A DNA stretch of 26,048 nucleotides from an uncultured Collinsella sp. (GTDB lineage: Bacteria; Actinomycetota; Coriobacteriia; Coriobacteriales; Coriobacteriaceae), in NCBI GenBank assembly GCA_902495545.1, contig CABUXM010000021.1:1-26048 (forward strand). Direction: 5' to 3'. Within the stretch, counting starts at the first letter, position 1. Every line of letters begins with the position of its first letter. Shown here piece by piece: positions 14,424-22,313 of the stretch. Under the pieces are notes generated by a model. That model saw nothing but the letters and a program-made list of their open reading frames with translations. It made no database searches and was not told where the DNA came from. Made by a program: the position numbers and the translations under genes.

Positions 14424-16562
14424 GTGGAAGTGCTGGTTGTTGGCAATACCGCGTATGTCGATGACGACTTTTGTGCCAAGGCGTTTCCCGGTGACCATGT
14501 TCAGGTCGTGGCGGCCAACGAGGCGCGCCGCGACGGGTCGTCGCTCCATGCGTCTTGGAAAGAGCTGCTGCAGCACCTGGACCAGGCTTACGAATTCGAC
14601 CGTGTGGTCTACCTCTCTACCTATCTCACGCCGCATACCGAGGCCGTTGGCGACATCGAGCTGCTGCGCTCCGTCTTTCGAGCTTGCATGGGTCGCCAGA
14701 TTCAGCTGCTGTTTGTGACTGGTCCCATGGGAGCGGACGGTGCGGTGGACGTTGCGGGGCAAAACGGCAAGGGCATCATTGCCCGTGCGGCCAACGACCT
14801 GTGCCGCTACTATGCGGTCCGCGACGGCATTCAGGCCAAGATCTTGCGCGTGCCGTATCTGTACACCGCCTCGCCCACGCTGGAAGACCCGATTTTGACC
14901 CCGCTGTTCGAGGCGTGCTCGCAAGGCTCTGCTGTCATGAGGGCTGGGGCGGACTCACCGCTCGGTGCCCTCTGCGCCGAGGAGCTGGCCGTTCTGGTGC
15001 GTCGCATCTTCGACAGCTGGGATGCCACATTCGAGGAACTCGAGGTTCCGGATAGCTTTGCCCACACCGTGGGAGACCTGGGCGAGGCGCTCAAGGGCTT
15101 GTTCCCGGGGCTCGACATTACCTACGACGGGGACGCCGTCGTCTCCATTGCTCCGAGCGATACCGTCCGCACGCGCTACGGGTGGTTCCAGCGCTATGAC
15201 GTGCTGCGCGATCTTTCGACCATACACGCCCGCTGGGAGCAGACCCTCGCGGGCAAGCGCCATCCGCTGCGTGCCGCCATCGACCGCATGCGCGGGCGGA
15301 CACTGCCCATCAAATGCCTGGAGACCGCGCTGGCCTGGGTGCTCTTTGAGGGCCTGGAGCTGGTGTTTTCGCAGTCTGCTCAGCTTAACGTGCTCGACTA
15401 CCGCCTGCTGTACGTGGTACTGATCGGCACGCTGTATGGGCTCGATTTTGGCCTGGTTGCGGCGCTGCTGGCGTCGGTGGGTTTGGCCGCGAGCTACTTT
15501 ACTCAGTACGGTTATACCTTCCAGGGTCTCTTTTACGAGCCGTCCAACTGGCTGCCGTTTATTGCGTACTTTGTGGTGGGTGCCGTGTGCGGCTATGTGC
15601 AGCTGCGCAACAGCGAAGCCATTAGGGCGGAGCGCGATCAAAACGAGCTCGTGCGTAATCGCAATACGTTCCTCACACAGCTTTACCACGACGCGATCGA
15701 GGACAAGCGCGCGTACAGGCGCCAGATTGTGGGTCGCCACGACAGCTTTGGCAAGATCTTTGCCGTGACGCAGGAGATCGACGTACTCAACCCACGCGAC
15801 ATCTATCGCAAGTGCTGCGAGCTTCTGGGCGAGATCCTCGAGAACGATTCGGTGGCGATCTACCATGTTTCGGGCGGGGCATTTGCACGCCTGGTGGCAG
15901 CAAGTCCCGCGATTGCCGAAAATGCCGCACGCTCGCTCACGCTTGAGCAGCTTGCACCTCTTTTGGGCGACGGGGGTCGTTCGAACCTGTGGGTGAACCG
16001 TGAGCTGACGCCGGGGTTTCCCATGTTTGGATACGCGATCGAGCGCGACGGGGCACCCGCCGTGTTGATCTTTGTGCGTAGTGCGGCCGAAAACCAAATG
16101 ACCCTCTATTATCAAAACCTGTTCCGCATCTTGTGCGGGCTGGTCGAAAGCGCGCTGGGCCGTGCCTTTGACTATGAGGCGGTGGCGCAGGATAAACGCT
16201 GCGTTGACGGCACTTGCGTGCTCAAGCAGGCGGCCTTTGGCCAAGAGCTCGCGGCGGAGCAGGCGCTGGCAGATAGCAAGATGGGGAGTTTTTTGCTCCT
16301 GCGCGTGGTACCGGGCATGGAGCCTGTCGGCGAGCTGGTGGGCGCAATTGGGTCGGCAATCCGCGAGAGCGACGCGGCGGGCTTGGTCGACGGCAACGTG
16401 CTCTACCTGCTTATGCGCCAGGCAAAGGCGTGCGATCTTCCCATTATCCGTAAGCGCCTGAGCGCAAAGCATATTGCGGTGGAGCCCGTCGACGGCGAGG
16501 GCATCGTGGCGCTGCTGCAGCGCATCGCTTACACCGGTGACGGTGAGGGGGGTGCCGCTTGA
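14424..16562 (+). CDS. pelD: PelD-like c-di-GMP receptor with N-terminal SDR-like domain
   Basis: A 712-residue membrane protein expected to bind c-di-GMP and switch on Pel-type polysaccharide synthesis. Residues 1-275 form a Rossmann/SDR-like domain starting VEVLVVGNTAY; it lacks the GxxGxxG and YxxxK motifs, so it is probably not an enzyme. Three or four membrane segments lie at about 297-393, then a coiled coil, a GAF domain (about 450-585) and a C-terminal degenerate GGDEF domain. There RESD (about 647-650) sits where the RxxD inhibitory site belongs, and the GGDEF loop is replaced by VDGNV. This is the known PelD pattern: a c-di-GMP binder without cyclase activity. GTG 14424 follows GGAGGGGGAG by seven bases; ATGs at 14379 and 14388 lack a ribosome binding site. 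It overlaps pelE by four bases. Confidence 0.9.
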   Translation: MEVLVVGNTAYVDDDFCAKAFPGDHVQVVAANEARRDGSSLHASWKELLQHLDQAYEFDRVVYLSTYLTPHTEAVGDIELLRSVFRACMGRQIQLLFVTGPMGADGAVDVAGQNGKGIIARAANDLCRYYAVRDGIQAKILRVPYLYTASPTLEDPILTPLFEACSQGSAVMRAGADSPLGALCAEELAVLVRRIFDSWDATFEELEVPDSFAHTVGDLGEALKGLFPGLDITYDGDAVVSIAPSDTVRTRYGWFQRYDVLRDLSTIHARWEQTLAGKRHPLRAAIDRMRGRTLPIKCLETALAWVLFEGLELVFSQSAQLNVLDYRLLYVVLIGTLYGLDFGLVAALLASVGLAASYFTQYGYTFQGLFYEPSNWLPFIAYFVVGAVCGYVQLRNSEAIRAERDQNELVRNRNTFLTQLYHDAIEDKRAYRRQIVGRHDSFGKIFAVTQEIDVLNPRDIYRKCCELLGEILENDSVAIYHVSGGAFARLVAASPAIAENAARSLTLEQLAPLLGDGGRSNLWVNRELTPGFPMFGYAIERDGAPAVLIFVRSAAENQMTLYYQNLFRILCGLVESALGRAFDYEAVAQDKRCVDGTCVLKQAAFGQELAAEQALADSKMGSFLLLRVVPGMEPVGELVGAIGSAIRESDAAGLVDGNVLYLLMRQAKACDLPIIRKRLSAKHIAVEPVDGEGIVALLQRIAYTGDGEGGAA

Positions 16563-17464
16563 TCTCGCTTGTCGTTGCTGCCGTCTTGCTGCTGATTCAT
16601 TCGCTGGTTTGCCTGATGCTGTGGACGCTCATAAAGCTGGGCCTGCTGCCGGTGCGCGGGCACATGCTGGCTGTAATAGTGCTGGTGCCGCTGTGGGGCC
16701 CGTTGCTGGTGGTTTTGCTATCGGTGCGCAGCGCGGTGCTTGGCGAGTGGCTGAAAGAGTCTGCGCTGGAGTCGCTGCGCTTCAACGACGACCTGCATCG
16801 TAGTATGTCGGTACCGAGCGGTGAGGACGATGCAGGCGTAGTGCCGCTCGAGGAGGCGCTTATCGTCAACGACCCGGCATACCGGCGCCGCCTAATGCTC
16901 TCCATGCTCACCGAGGAGCCCGACGCGTACCTGGCGCAGCTGCAGGCGGCTAAGCTTAACGACGACGTTGAGGTGGCGCACTATGCCGCGACGGCGGTGG
17001 CGCAGATCTCCAAGGAGTCCGACCTTAAACTGCAGCAGCTGGAGCGTGCCTTTAAGACGGACCCGAGCGCGCAAAACCTCAACGAATACTGTGATTTTCT
17101 TGGTGAATACTTGGGCTCGGGCTTGGCTGAGGGGCGCGTTGCTCAGATTCAGCGCCAACAGTACGCGCGCCTGCTTGCGCGTCGCTGCGAGCGCGAGGAT
17201 ACCCTTGAGCTGCGCATTCGATACGCGACGGCGCTGGCCGATGCCGGACAGATCGACGAGGCGCAGGCCGTGACCGACCAGCTGGTACTCGACGTGCCCG
17301 AGGAGCAGGAGGTTTGGATGCTTTGCCTGCGCCTGGCCGTGATGCGCCGCGACGGTGACGAGGTCCACTGTGTGATCGATGCGATTGACAAGCAACATGT
17401 GTATTTGAGCGCCGACAACCGCGAAAAGTTGGCGTTTTGGCGCGATGGGGAGGAGGGCCGATGA
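16559..17464 (+). CDS. pelE: PelE-like membrane TPR protein
   Basis: A 301-residue protein with two N-terminal membrane segments (about 2-26 and 32-58) and a long cytoplasmic helical part that looks like TPR repeats, for example LKLQQLERAFKTDPSAQNLN and RYATALADAGQIDEAQAV. In Pseudomonas PelE has the same layout and holds together the PelD-PelF-PelG inner-membrane complex; the call rests on layout and position because PelE proteins are poorly conserved. The TTG start at 16559 overlaps the pelD stop as TTGA and has AGGGGG eight bases upstream. Its own stop overlaps the next start as ATGA. The overlaps point to coupled translation. Confidence 0.85.
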   Translation: MISLVVAAVLLLIHSLVCLMLWTLIKLGLLPVRGHMLAVIVLVPLWGPLLVVLLSVRSAVLGEWLKESALESLRFNDDLHRSMSVPSGEDDAGVVPLEEALIVNDPAYRRRLMLSMLTEEPDAYLAQLQAAKLNDDVEVAHYAATAVAQISKESDLKLQQLERAFKTDPSAQNLNEYCDFLGEYLGSGLAEGRVAQIQRQQYARLLARRCEREDTLELRIRYATALADAGQIDEAQAVTDQLVLDVPEEQEVWMLCLRLAVMRRDGDEVHCVIDAIDKQHVYLSADNREKLAFWRDGEEGR

Positions 17465-19341
17465 GCGTGGCGCAACATATCCGAGACCGTGTGGGCCGCT
17501 TTCGTTGGATGGGACTCCTCGTGGTGTGGGCGGTCTTTATTGCCATGGCCGCCGTGCTGCTGGTGGAGCGTGCCGGCGTGCAGTACAGTGCGGGCCAGCA
17601 TAGGCTGGGGATGCTTGCCGCCAACGACGCGGTGCCGGCCTCCTCGGCAATCTTTGGCCAAAAGCCCACGTGCCTGGTCATTACAGACTCGGACCAAGAT
17701 GGCGTCGACGACGTCAAAGACCAGTTCGACCAGATTTTGCTGGACATGAAGATCGCCCATCGCGACGTGGATCTTGCCCTGGATGGTGCGGATGCCATTC
17801 CCTCGCTGACCTCCTTCGATCGCGTGATTTTGCTCATGCCGTCGCTCGATGGGCTCGGTACGCACCTGAGCGACATTATGAGTTGGGTGAGTGCCGGCGG
17901 TTCGCTTATGCTCGCCATGCCGCCGGATAACTCGAGCTATCTGCAAGTGATTGCCTCCAAGCTTGGCATTGAATCGGCCGGATATGACTATGTAAAAGCC
18001 GAAAGCATTGTGCCGAGTGAGGACTTTATGCTGGGCGGGGGAGAGCGCTACGAGCTCTCGGACCCCTTTGATTCGTCGCTTTCAGTATCGCTGCGCGAGA
18101 CGGCGCGTGAGTGGGCTAAGACTGGCGATGCGGGCGCCCCGCTCATTTGGTCTAATGACTGCGGTAGCGGGCGCACCGTGGTGTGCAATATCGGTATCTA
18201 CGACAAGGTCATGCGCGGCTTTTTCGCCGCGGCGATCAGTCTGCTGGGCGATGCTACGGCCTATCCGGTCATCAACAGCGCCGTGTTCTATTTGGACGAC
18301 TTTCCTAGCCCCGTGCCCTCGGGCGATGGTACTTATATCAAGCGTGACTACGGCCTTTCCATTGCGGATTTTTACACCAAGGTCTGGTGGCCCGATCTGC
18401 AAAAGCTCGCGCAAAAATATGGCATTCGCTATACCGGCGTGATGATCGAAAACTACGAGGACGCGGTCAACCAGACCGAGCCCGCGCGCCAACCCGATAC
18501 CACGCAGTTTCGATATTTTGGCGGCATGCTGCTGCAGATGGGCGGCGAGCTGGGCTTTCACGGCTACAACCATCAGCCGCTCGCGCTCTGGGACACCGAC
18601 TACGGCACGCTGTACGTCTACAAGACCTGGAAGAACAAAGAGACGCTCGTCGCTTCGCTCAACGAACTTATCGCGTTTCAGGACGAGGTTCTGCCCAACG
18701 CTCATGGCTCGGTTTACGTACCGCCGTCGAATATCCTTTCGGCCCGAGCGCGCAAGCTCATCGGCACCGACGTTCCGCGCATTAAGACCATCGCCAGCAC
18801 GTATTTTGAGGATGGCACCGACCTGCCCTACGTGCAGGAGTTTGGCGTGGCGAGCGACGGCATTGTGGAGCAGCCACGTATTGTCTCGGGCGGCATGGTC
18901 GACGATTCCTATATGCGCCTGGCAGCCGTGTCCGAGCTCAACATGCACTACGTGAGCACGCATTTTATGCACCCGGACGACTTGCTCGATCCCGATCGTG
19001 GTGCCAAGGAGGGCTGGGAGGTCTACAAGGGCGGCCTGGTCGACTACCTGGAGTGGCTTACCAAATCCGCGCCCGACCTGCGGCACCAGACGGCGTCGGA
19101 GTGCTCCGGTGCCATCCAGCGCTTTTCGTCCGTGACGGTGAGCGTGGATACCAGCGCGGATGCCTGGACGCTCAGCCTGGGCAATTTCCACGACGAGGCG
19201 TGGCTCATGTTCCGCGCCAATAATGGCGAGCCGGGTGCGGTGACGGGTGGCGAACTGACGCACCTTACGGGCAATCTGTATCTGCTCAAGGCAAATGATA
19301 AGACCGTGACGATCGAGCGCAAGGAGGGTAGCGACAAATGA
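17461..19341 (+). CDS. pelA: PelA-like extracytoplasmic polysaccharide deacetylase
   Basis: A 626-residue protein anchored by one N-terminal membrane segment (about 17-37). The part outside the membrane first has a Rossmann-like region (CLVITDSDQDGVDDV and on), then a deacetylase core: FYLDDFPSP with Asp279 and Asp280, and FHGYNHQP with His367 and His371, the Asp and HxxxH metal ligands of carbohydrate esterase 4-like enzymes. Its expected job is removing acetyl groups from the GalNAc-rich polymer, giving it positive charge. No glycoside-hydrolase domain is visible, unlike Pseudomonas PelA; Gram-positive clusters carry the deacetylase alone. ATG 17461 is chosen because it overlaps the pelE stop as ATGA; an upstream in-frame start at 17437 would lie inside pelE. 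It overlaps pelF by four bases. Confidence 0.85.
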   Translation: MSVAQHIRDRVGRFRWMGLLVVWAVFIAMAAVLLVERAGVQYSAGQHRLGMLAANDAVPASSAIFGQKPTCLVITDSDQDGVDDVKDQFDQILLDMKIAHRDVDLALDGADAIPSLTSFDRVILLMPSLDGLGTHLSDIMSWVSAGGSLMLAMPPDNSSYLQVIASKLGIESAGYDYVKAESIVPSEDFMLGGGERYELSDPFDSSLSVSLRETAREWAKTGDAGAPLIWSNDCGSGRTVVCNIGIYDKVMRGFFAAAISLLGDATAYPVINSAVFYLDDFPSPVPSGDGTYIKRDYGLSIADFYTKVWWPDLQKLAQKYGIRYTGVMIENYEDAVNQTEPARQPDTTQFRYFGGMLLQMGGELGFHGYNHQPLALWDTDYGTLYVYKTWKNKETLVASLNELIAFQDEVLPNAHGSVYVPPSNILSARARKLIGTDVPRIKTIASTYFEDGTDLPYVQEFGVASDGIVEQPRIVSGGMVDDSYMRLAAVSELNMHYVSTHFMHPDDLLDPDRGAKEGWEVYKGGLVDYLEWLTKSAPDLRHQTASECSGAIQRFSSVTVSVDTSADAWTLSLGNFHDEAWLMFRANNGEPGAVTGGELTHLTGNLYLLKANDKTVTIERKEGSDK

Positions 19342-20765
19342 GAATCTGCTTGGTACTCGAGGGTTGCTACCCCTATGTGCACGGCGGCGTGTCTACCTGG
19401 ATGCACGGCTACATTACGGCTATGCCCGAGCACGAGTTTGTGCTGTGGGTGATCGGCGCGCATGCTGCCGACCGTGGCAAGTTTGTCTACGAGCTGCCCG
19501 GCAACGTGGTCGAGGTGCACGAGGTGTTCCTGGACGATGCCCTGCGGCTTTCGGGCGAGCAGCACGAAGCCAGTTTTAACGACCGCGAGCGCGAGGCGCT
19601 ACGCCGTCTGGTGTCGCTCTCCAATCCGGACTGGGACGTGCTGTTCGATATCTTTCAGCGCCGTCGCGTGCATCCGCTCTCGTTTTTGCAGTGCCGAACG
19701 TTTATGGACATCTTCCGCGACGTGTGCCTTGCCGAGTACCCCTACACGCCCTTTGCCGACGCATTCCACACCATGCGCTCTATGCTGTTGCCGGTGCTCT
19801 ACCTGCTGGGCAGCGAGGTGCCGGTTGCCGATGTGTACCACGCTATCTCGACCGGCTACGGCGGCCTGCTCGCCTGTCTGGGCTCAAGCGTTCACCATGC
19901 GCCGGTGCTGCTCACCGAGCACGGCATCTATACCCGCGAGCGCGAGGAAGAGATCATTCGCGCCGATTGGGTGGTGCCGTCATTTAAGGACCGCTGGATT
20001 CGCTTTTTCTACCTGCTTTCGGAGGAGATCTACCGCCGCGCCTTCCGCGTGACGAGTTTGTTCCATAACGCCCGCAAGACGCAGATTGATATGGGCTGTG
20101 ATGCGGACAAATGCCTGGTTATCCCCAACGGCATCCAGTTCGATCGCTTTAAGGATATTCCCTTAAAGCCCGATGATGGCTGGGTGGATATTGGCGCAGT
20201 GGTGCGCTTGGCGCCCATCAAGGACGTCAAGACCATGATCTATGCCTTCTTTGAGCTGCACGAGCGCCTGCCTAAGGTGCGCCTGCACATCATGGGCGGC
20301 GTGGACGACGAAGAGTACGGCGCCGAGTGCCACGCGCTGGTCGATACCCTGGGCGTGCGCGACCTGATTTTTACCGGCCGCGTCAACGTGGTCGAGTACA
20401 TGGAAAAGCTCGACTTCACCATTTTAACGAGCATCTCCGAGGGCCAGCCGCTCAGCGTGCTGGAGTCGCTTGCAGCGTGCCGTCCCTGCGTGACGACCGA
20501 GGTGGGCTGCTGCCGCGAGCTTCTCGAAGGCGCCCCGGGCGACGACTTTGGCGTGGCGGGTTTTGTGACGCCGCCTATGTATCGCAAGGGCTTGGCCGAT
20601 GCCATGGAACGCATGTGCACAAGCCGCGCTCGTCGCATTGAGATGGGGGAGCGCGGCCAGCGTCGCGTTGCCACGTACTTCTTGCACGAGCAGATGCTCG
20701 CCAACTATCGCGCGCTGTACGACGAGACGGCGCAAGCGTTTGACCTGCGCAGAGAGGGGGAGTAG
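19338..20765 (+). CDS. pelF: PelF-like family 4 glycosyltransferase
   Basis: A 475-residue cytoplasmic GT-B glycosyltransferase expected to polymerise the Pel polysaccharide from UDP-sugars. The N-terminus, MRICLVLEGCYPYVHGGVST, is the hallmark of PelF (DUF3492). The C-terminal half is a GT4 domain with IPNGIQFDRF, the strand LRLHIMGGVDDEEYG region and the EX7E motif EGQPLSVLE (Glu368 to Glu376), which binds the nucleotide sugar. There is no membrane segment; in Pseudomonas PelF is held at the membrane by PelD, PelE and PelG. The start overlaps the pelA stop as ATGA. pelG follows three bases after the stop. The length is typical of the family. Confidence 0.95.
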   Translation: MRICLVLEGCYPYVHGGVSTWMHGYITAMPEHEFVLWVIGAHAADRGKFVYELPGNVVEVHEVFLDDALRLSGEQHEASFNDREREALRRLVSLSNPDWDVLFDIFQRRRVHPLSFLQCRTFMDIFRDVCLAEYPYTPFADAFHTMRSMLLPVLYLLGSEVPVADVYHAISTGYGGLLACLGSSVHHAPVLLTEHGIYTREREEEIIRADWVVPSFKDRWIRFFYLLSEEIYRRAFRVTSLFHNARKTQIDMGCDADKCLVIPNGIQFDRFKDIPLKPDDGWVDIGAVVRLAPIKDVKTMIYAFFELHERLPKVRLHIMGGVDDEEYGAECHALVDTLGVRDLIFTGRVNVVEYMEKLDFTILTSISEGQPLSVLESLAACRPCVTTEVGCCRELLEGAPGDDFGVAGFVTPPMYRKGLADAMERMCTSRARRIEMGERGQRRVATYFLHEQMLANYRALYDETAQAFDLRREGE

Positions 20766-20768
20766 CCG

Positions 20769-22313
20769 GTGGCCGGAATCGGTTTTGAGCTCAAGCGCCT
20801 GTTTAGGCGCAAGGGCCTTTTTGCCACGATGCGCGCCTATGGCTACGCTGGCATTGTGTGCACGGGCCCCATGCTGCTGGGCGTGCTGCTCCAGGTGGGT
20901 ATCTTGGTGCTGTGCGGTCTGTGGGGTGTGGACCGTGCCAACCAAGATCTGCTGGTGTGCATGGTGACCTATACGCTGCTGGCGTCGCTCACGCTCACGA
21001 GTTTTTTCTCTATGCCGGTCACGCGCTTTTTGGCCGATATGCTTTTTGCCGAGCGCGAGGATGAGATCCTGCCTTCGTTTTGGGGATCTAATGCCATCAT
21101 GCTCGTTGTGGGCACGGTGCTCTACGGCGTCTTTTTGCTGTTCTCGGGCGCCACGCTGCTGCAGGGGCTGCTGTGCCTGTGGCTGTTCAACATTATGATC
21201 GTCAATTGGAACGGCATGAGCTATCTTACTGCTATTAAGGATTACCGCGGTATCCTATGCAGCTTTGCGGCCGCCATTGTCGTGGCGTGCCTGTGCGCCC
21301 TGGCCGCGCTGGCGCTGGGTCTGCCGCCGGTCGAGGGCCTTTTGGCGTCAATTGCTCTGGGCTACGGCGTCATGCTCGCCTGGGACGTGGTACTGCTGTA
21401 CCGGTTTTTTCCGCAGAGCGAACGCAGCCCCTGGCTCTTTTTACGGTGGCTTGATCAGTTTATGCCGTTGGCGCTCACGGGCTTGTTCACCAACCTGGGC
21501 CTCTTTGCGCATTTGGTGATAATTTGGGCCGGTCCCATTGGCGTGCAGGTCAAGGGCTTGTTTTATGGTGCGCCCTACCACGATGTGCCGGCGCTCATCG
21601 CGTTTTTGACGATCCTGGTCACGACCGTCAACTTTGTGGTCTCGGTCGAGGTCAATTTCTATCCGCGCTACCGCGACTACTACAGCCTGTTCAACGACGG
21701 TGGCGTGGTGGGCGACATTGTGGTGGCCGAGGAGGAAATGCTTGCCACGCTCAACCGAGAACTACGGTTTTGTGCGCTCAAGCAGCTGTTTGTGACGGCG
21801 GCGGTCATCTCGCTCGAGACCACGGTGCTGTCGGCCCTACCGTTGGGCTTTAACAACCTGATGCACGGGTATTTCCGCACGTTATGCGTGGGCTATGGCC
21901 TGTATGCCGTGGGCGATACGTTGTTGCTCATCTTGCTGTACTTTACCGACTACAAGGGGGCCGTTCTGGCTTCGGGCCTGTTTGCCGGTGTAGCCGGGCT
22001 GGCGACCGCCGTGTCGTTGCTTTTGCCGCAGCAGTTTTACGGCTTTGGCTTTTTGTTGGGTGCGGCAGTGTTTTTTATCGTGGCGCTGCTGCGGCTCGAT
22101 ACCTATACCGCCAACTTGCCGTATCGTATCCTGAGTCAGCAGCCCATCGTGGCTGCTGACAAGACGGGCTGGTTTACACAGCTGGGCCGCTTGCTCGACC
22201 GTGCCGAACAGCGCTATGAGGAAGGTCACCATAAGGGTGAGTCACATGGCTCGTTTGAGCGCGCAGTAGTTCACGTGTATCGCAAGCATTGGGGAGGTTC
22301 TGATGACCGATAG
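20769..22313 (+). CDS. pelG: PelG-like polysaccharide flippase/export protein
   Basis: A 514-residue protein with about twelve hydrophobic segments, of the MOP/Wzx-like superfamily. The start MAGIGFELKRLFRRKGLF is diagnostic of PelG. It is thought to carry the growing chain across the membrane together with PelF. The GTG start at 20769 is three bases after pelF, and the pelF end (AGAGAGGGGGAG) supplies the ribosome binding site. The C-terminal 45 residues are charged and cytoplasmic. The next gene begins ten bases before the pelG stop. Confidence 0.95.
   Translation: MAGIGFELKRLFRRKGLFATMRAYGYAGIVCTGPMLLGVLLQVGILVLCGLWGVDRANQDLLVCMVTYTLLASLTLTSFFSMPVTRFLADMLFAEREDEILPSFWGSNAIMLVVGTVLYGVFLLFSGATLLQGLLCLWLFNIMIVNWNGMSYLTAIKDYRGILCSFAAAIVVACLCALAALALGLPPVEGLLASIALGYGVMLAWDVVLLYRFFPQSERSPWLFLRWLDQFMPLALTGLFTNLGLFAHLVIIWAGPIGVQVKGLFYGAPYHDVPALIAFLTILVTTVNFVVSVEVNFYPRYRDYYSLFNDGGVVGDIVVAEEEMLATLNRELRFCALKQLFVTAAVISLETTVLSALPLGFNNLMHGYFRTLCVGYGLYAVGDTLLLILLYFTDYKGAVLASGLFAGVAGLATAVSLLLPQQFYGFGFLLGAAVFFIVALLRLDTYTANLPYRILSQQPIVAADKTGWFTQLGRLLDRAEQRYEEGHHKGESHGSFERAVVHVYRKHWGGSDDR

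Noticed and set aside
14955..16472. Long open frame on the minus strand opposite pelD
   Set aside because: It is a shadow of GC-rich codon use; it has no domain, no ribosome binding site and lies wholly within a clear gene. The same holds for the long minus-strand frames at 22174-23208 and 23957-25513.
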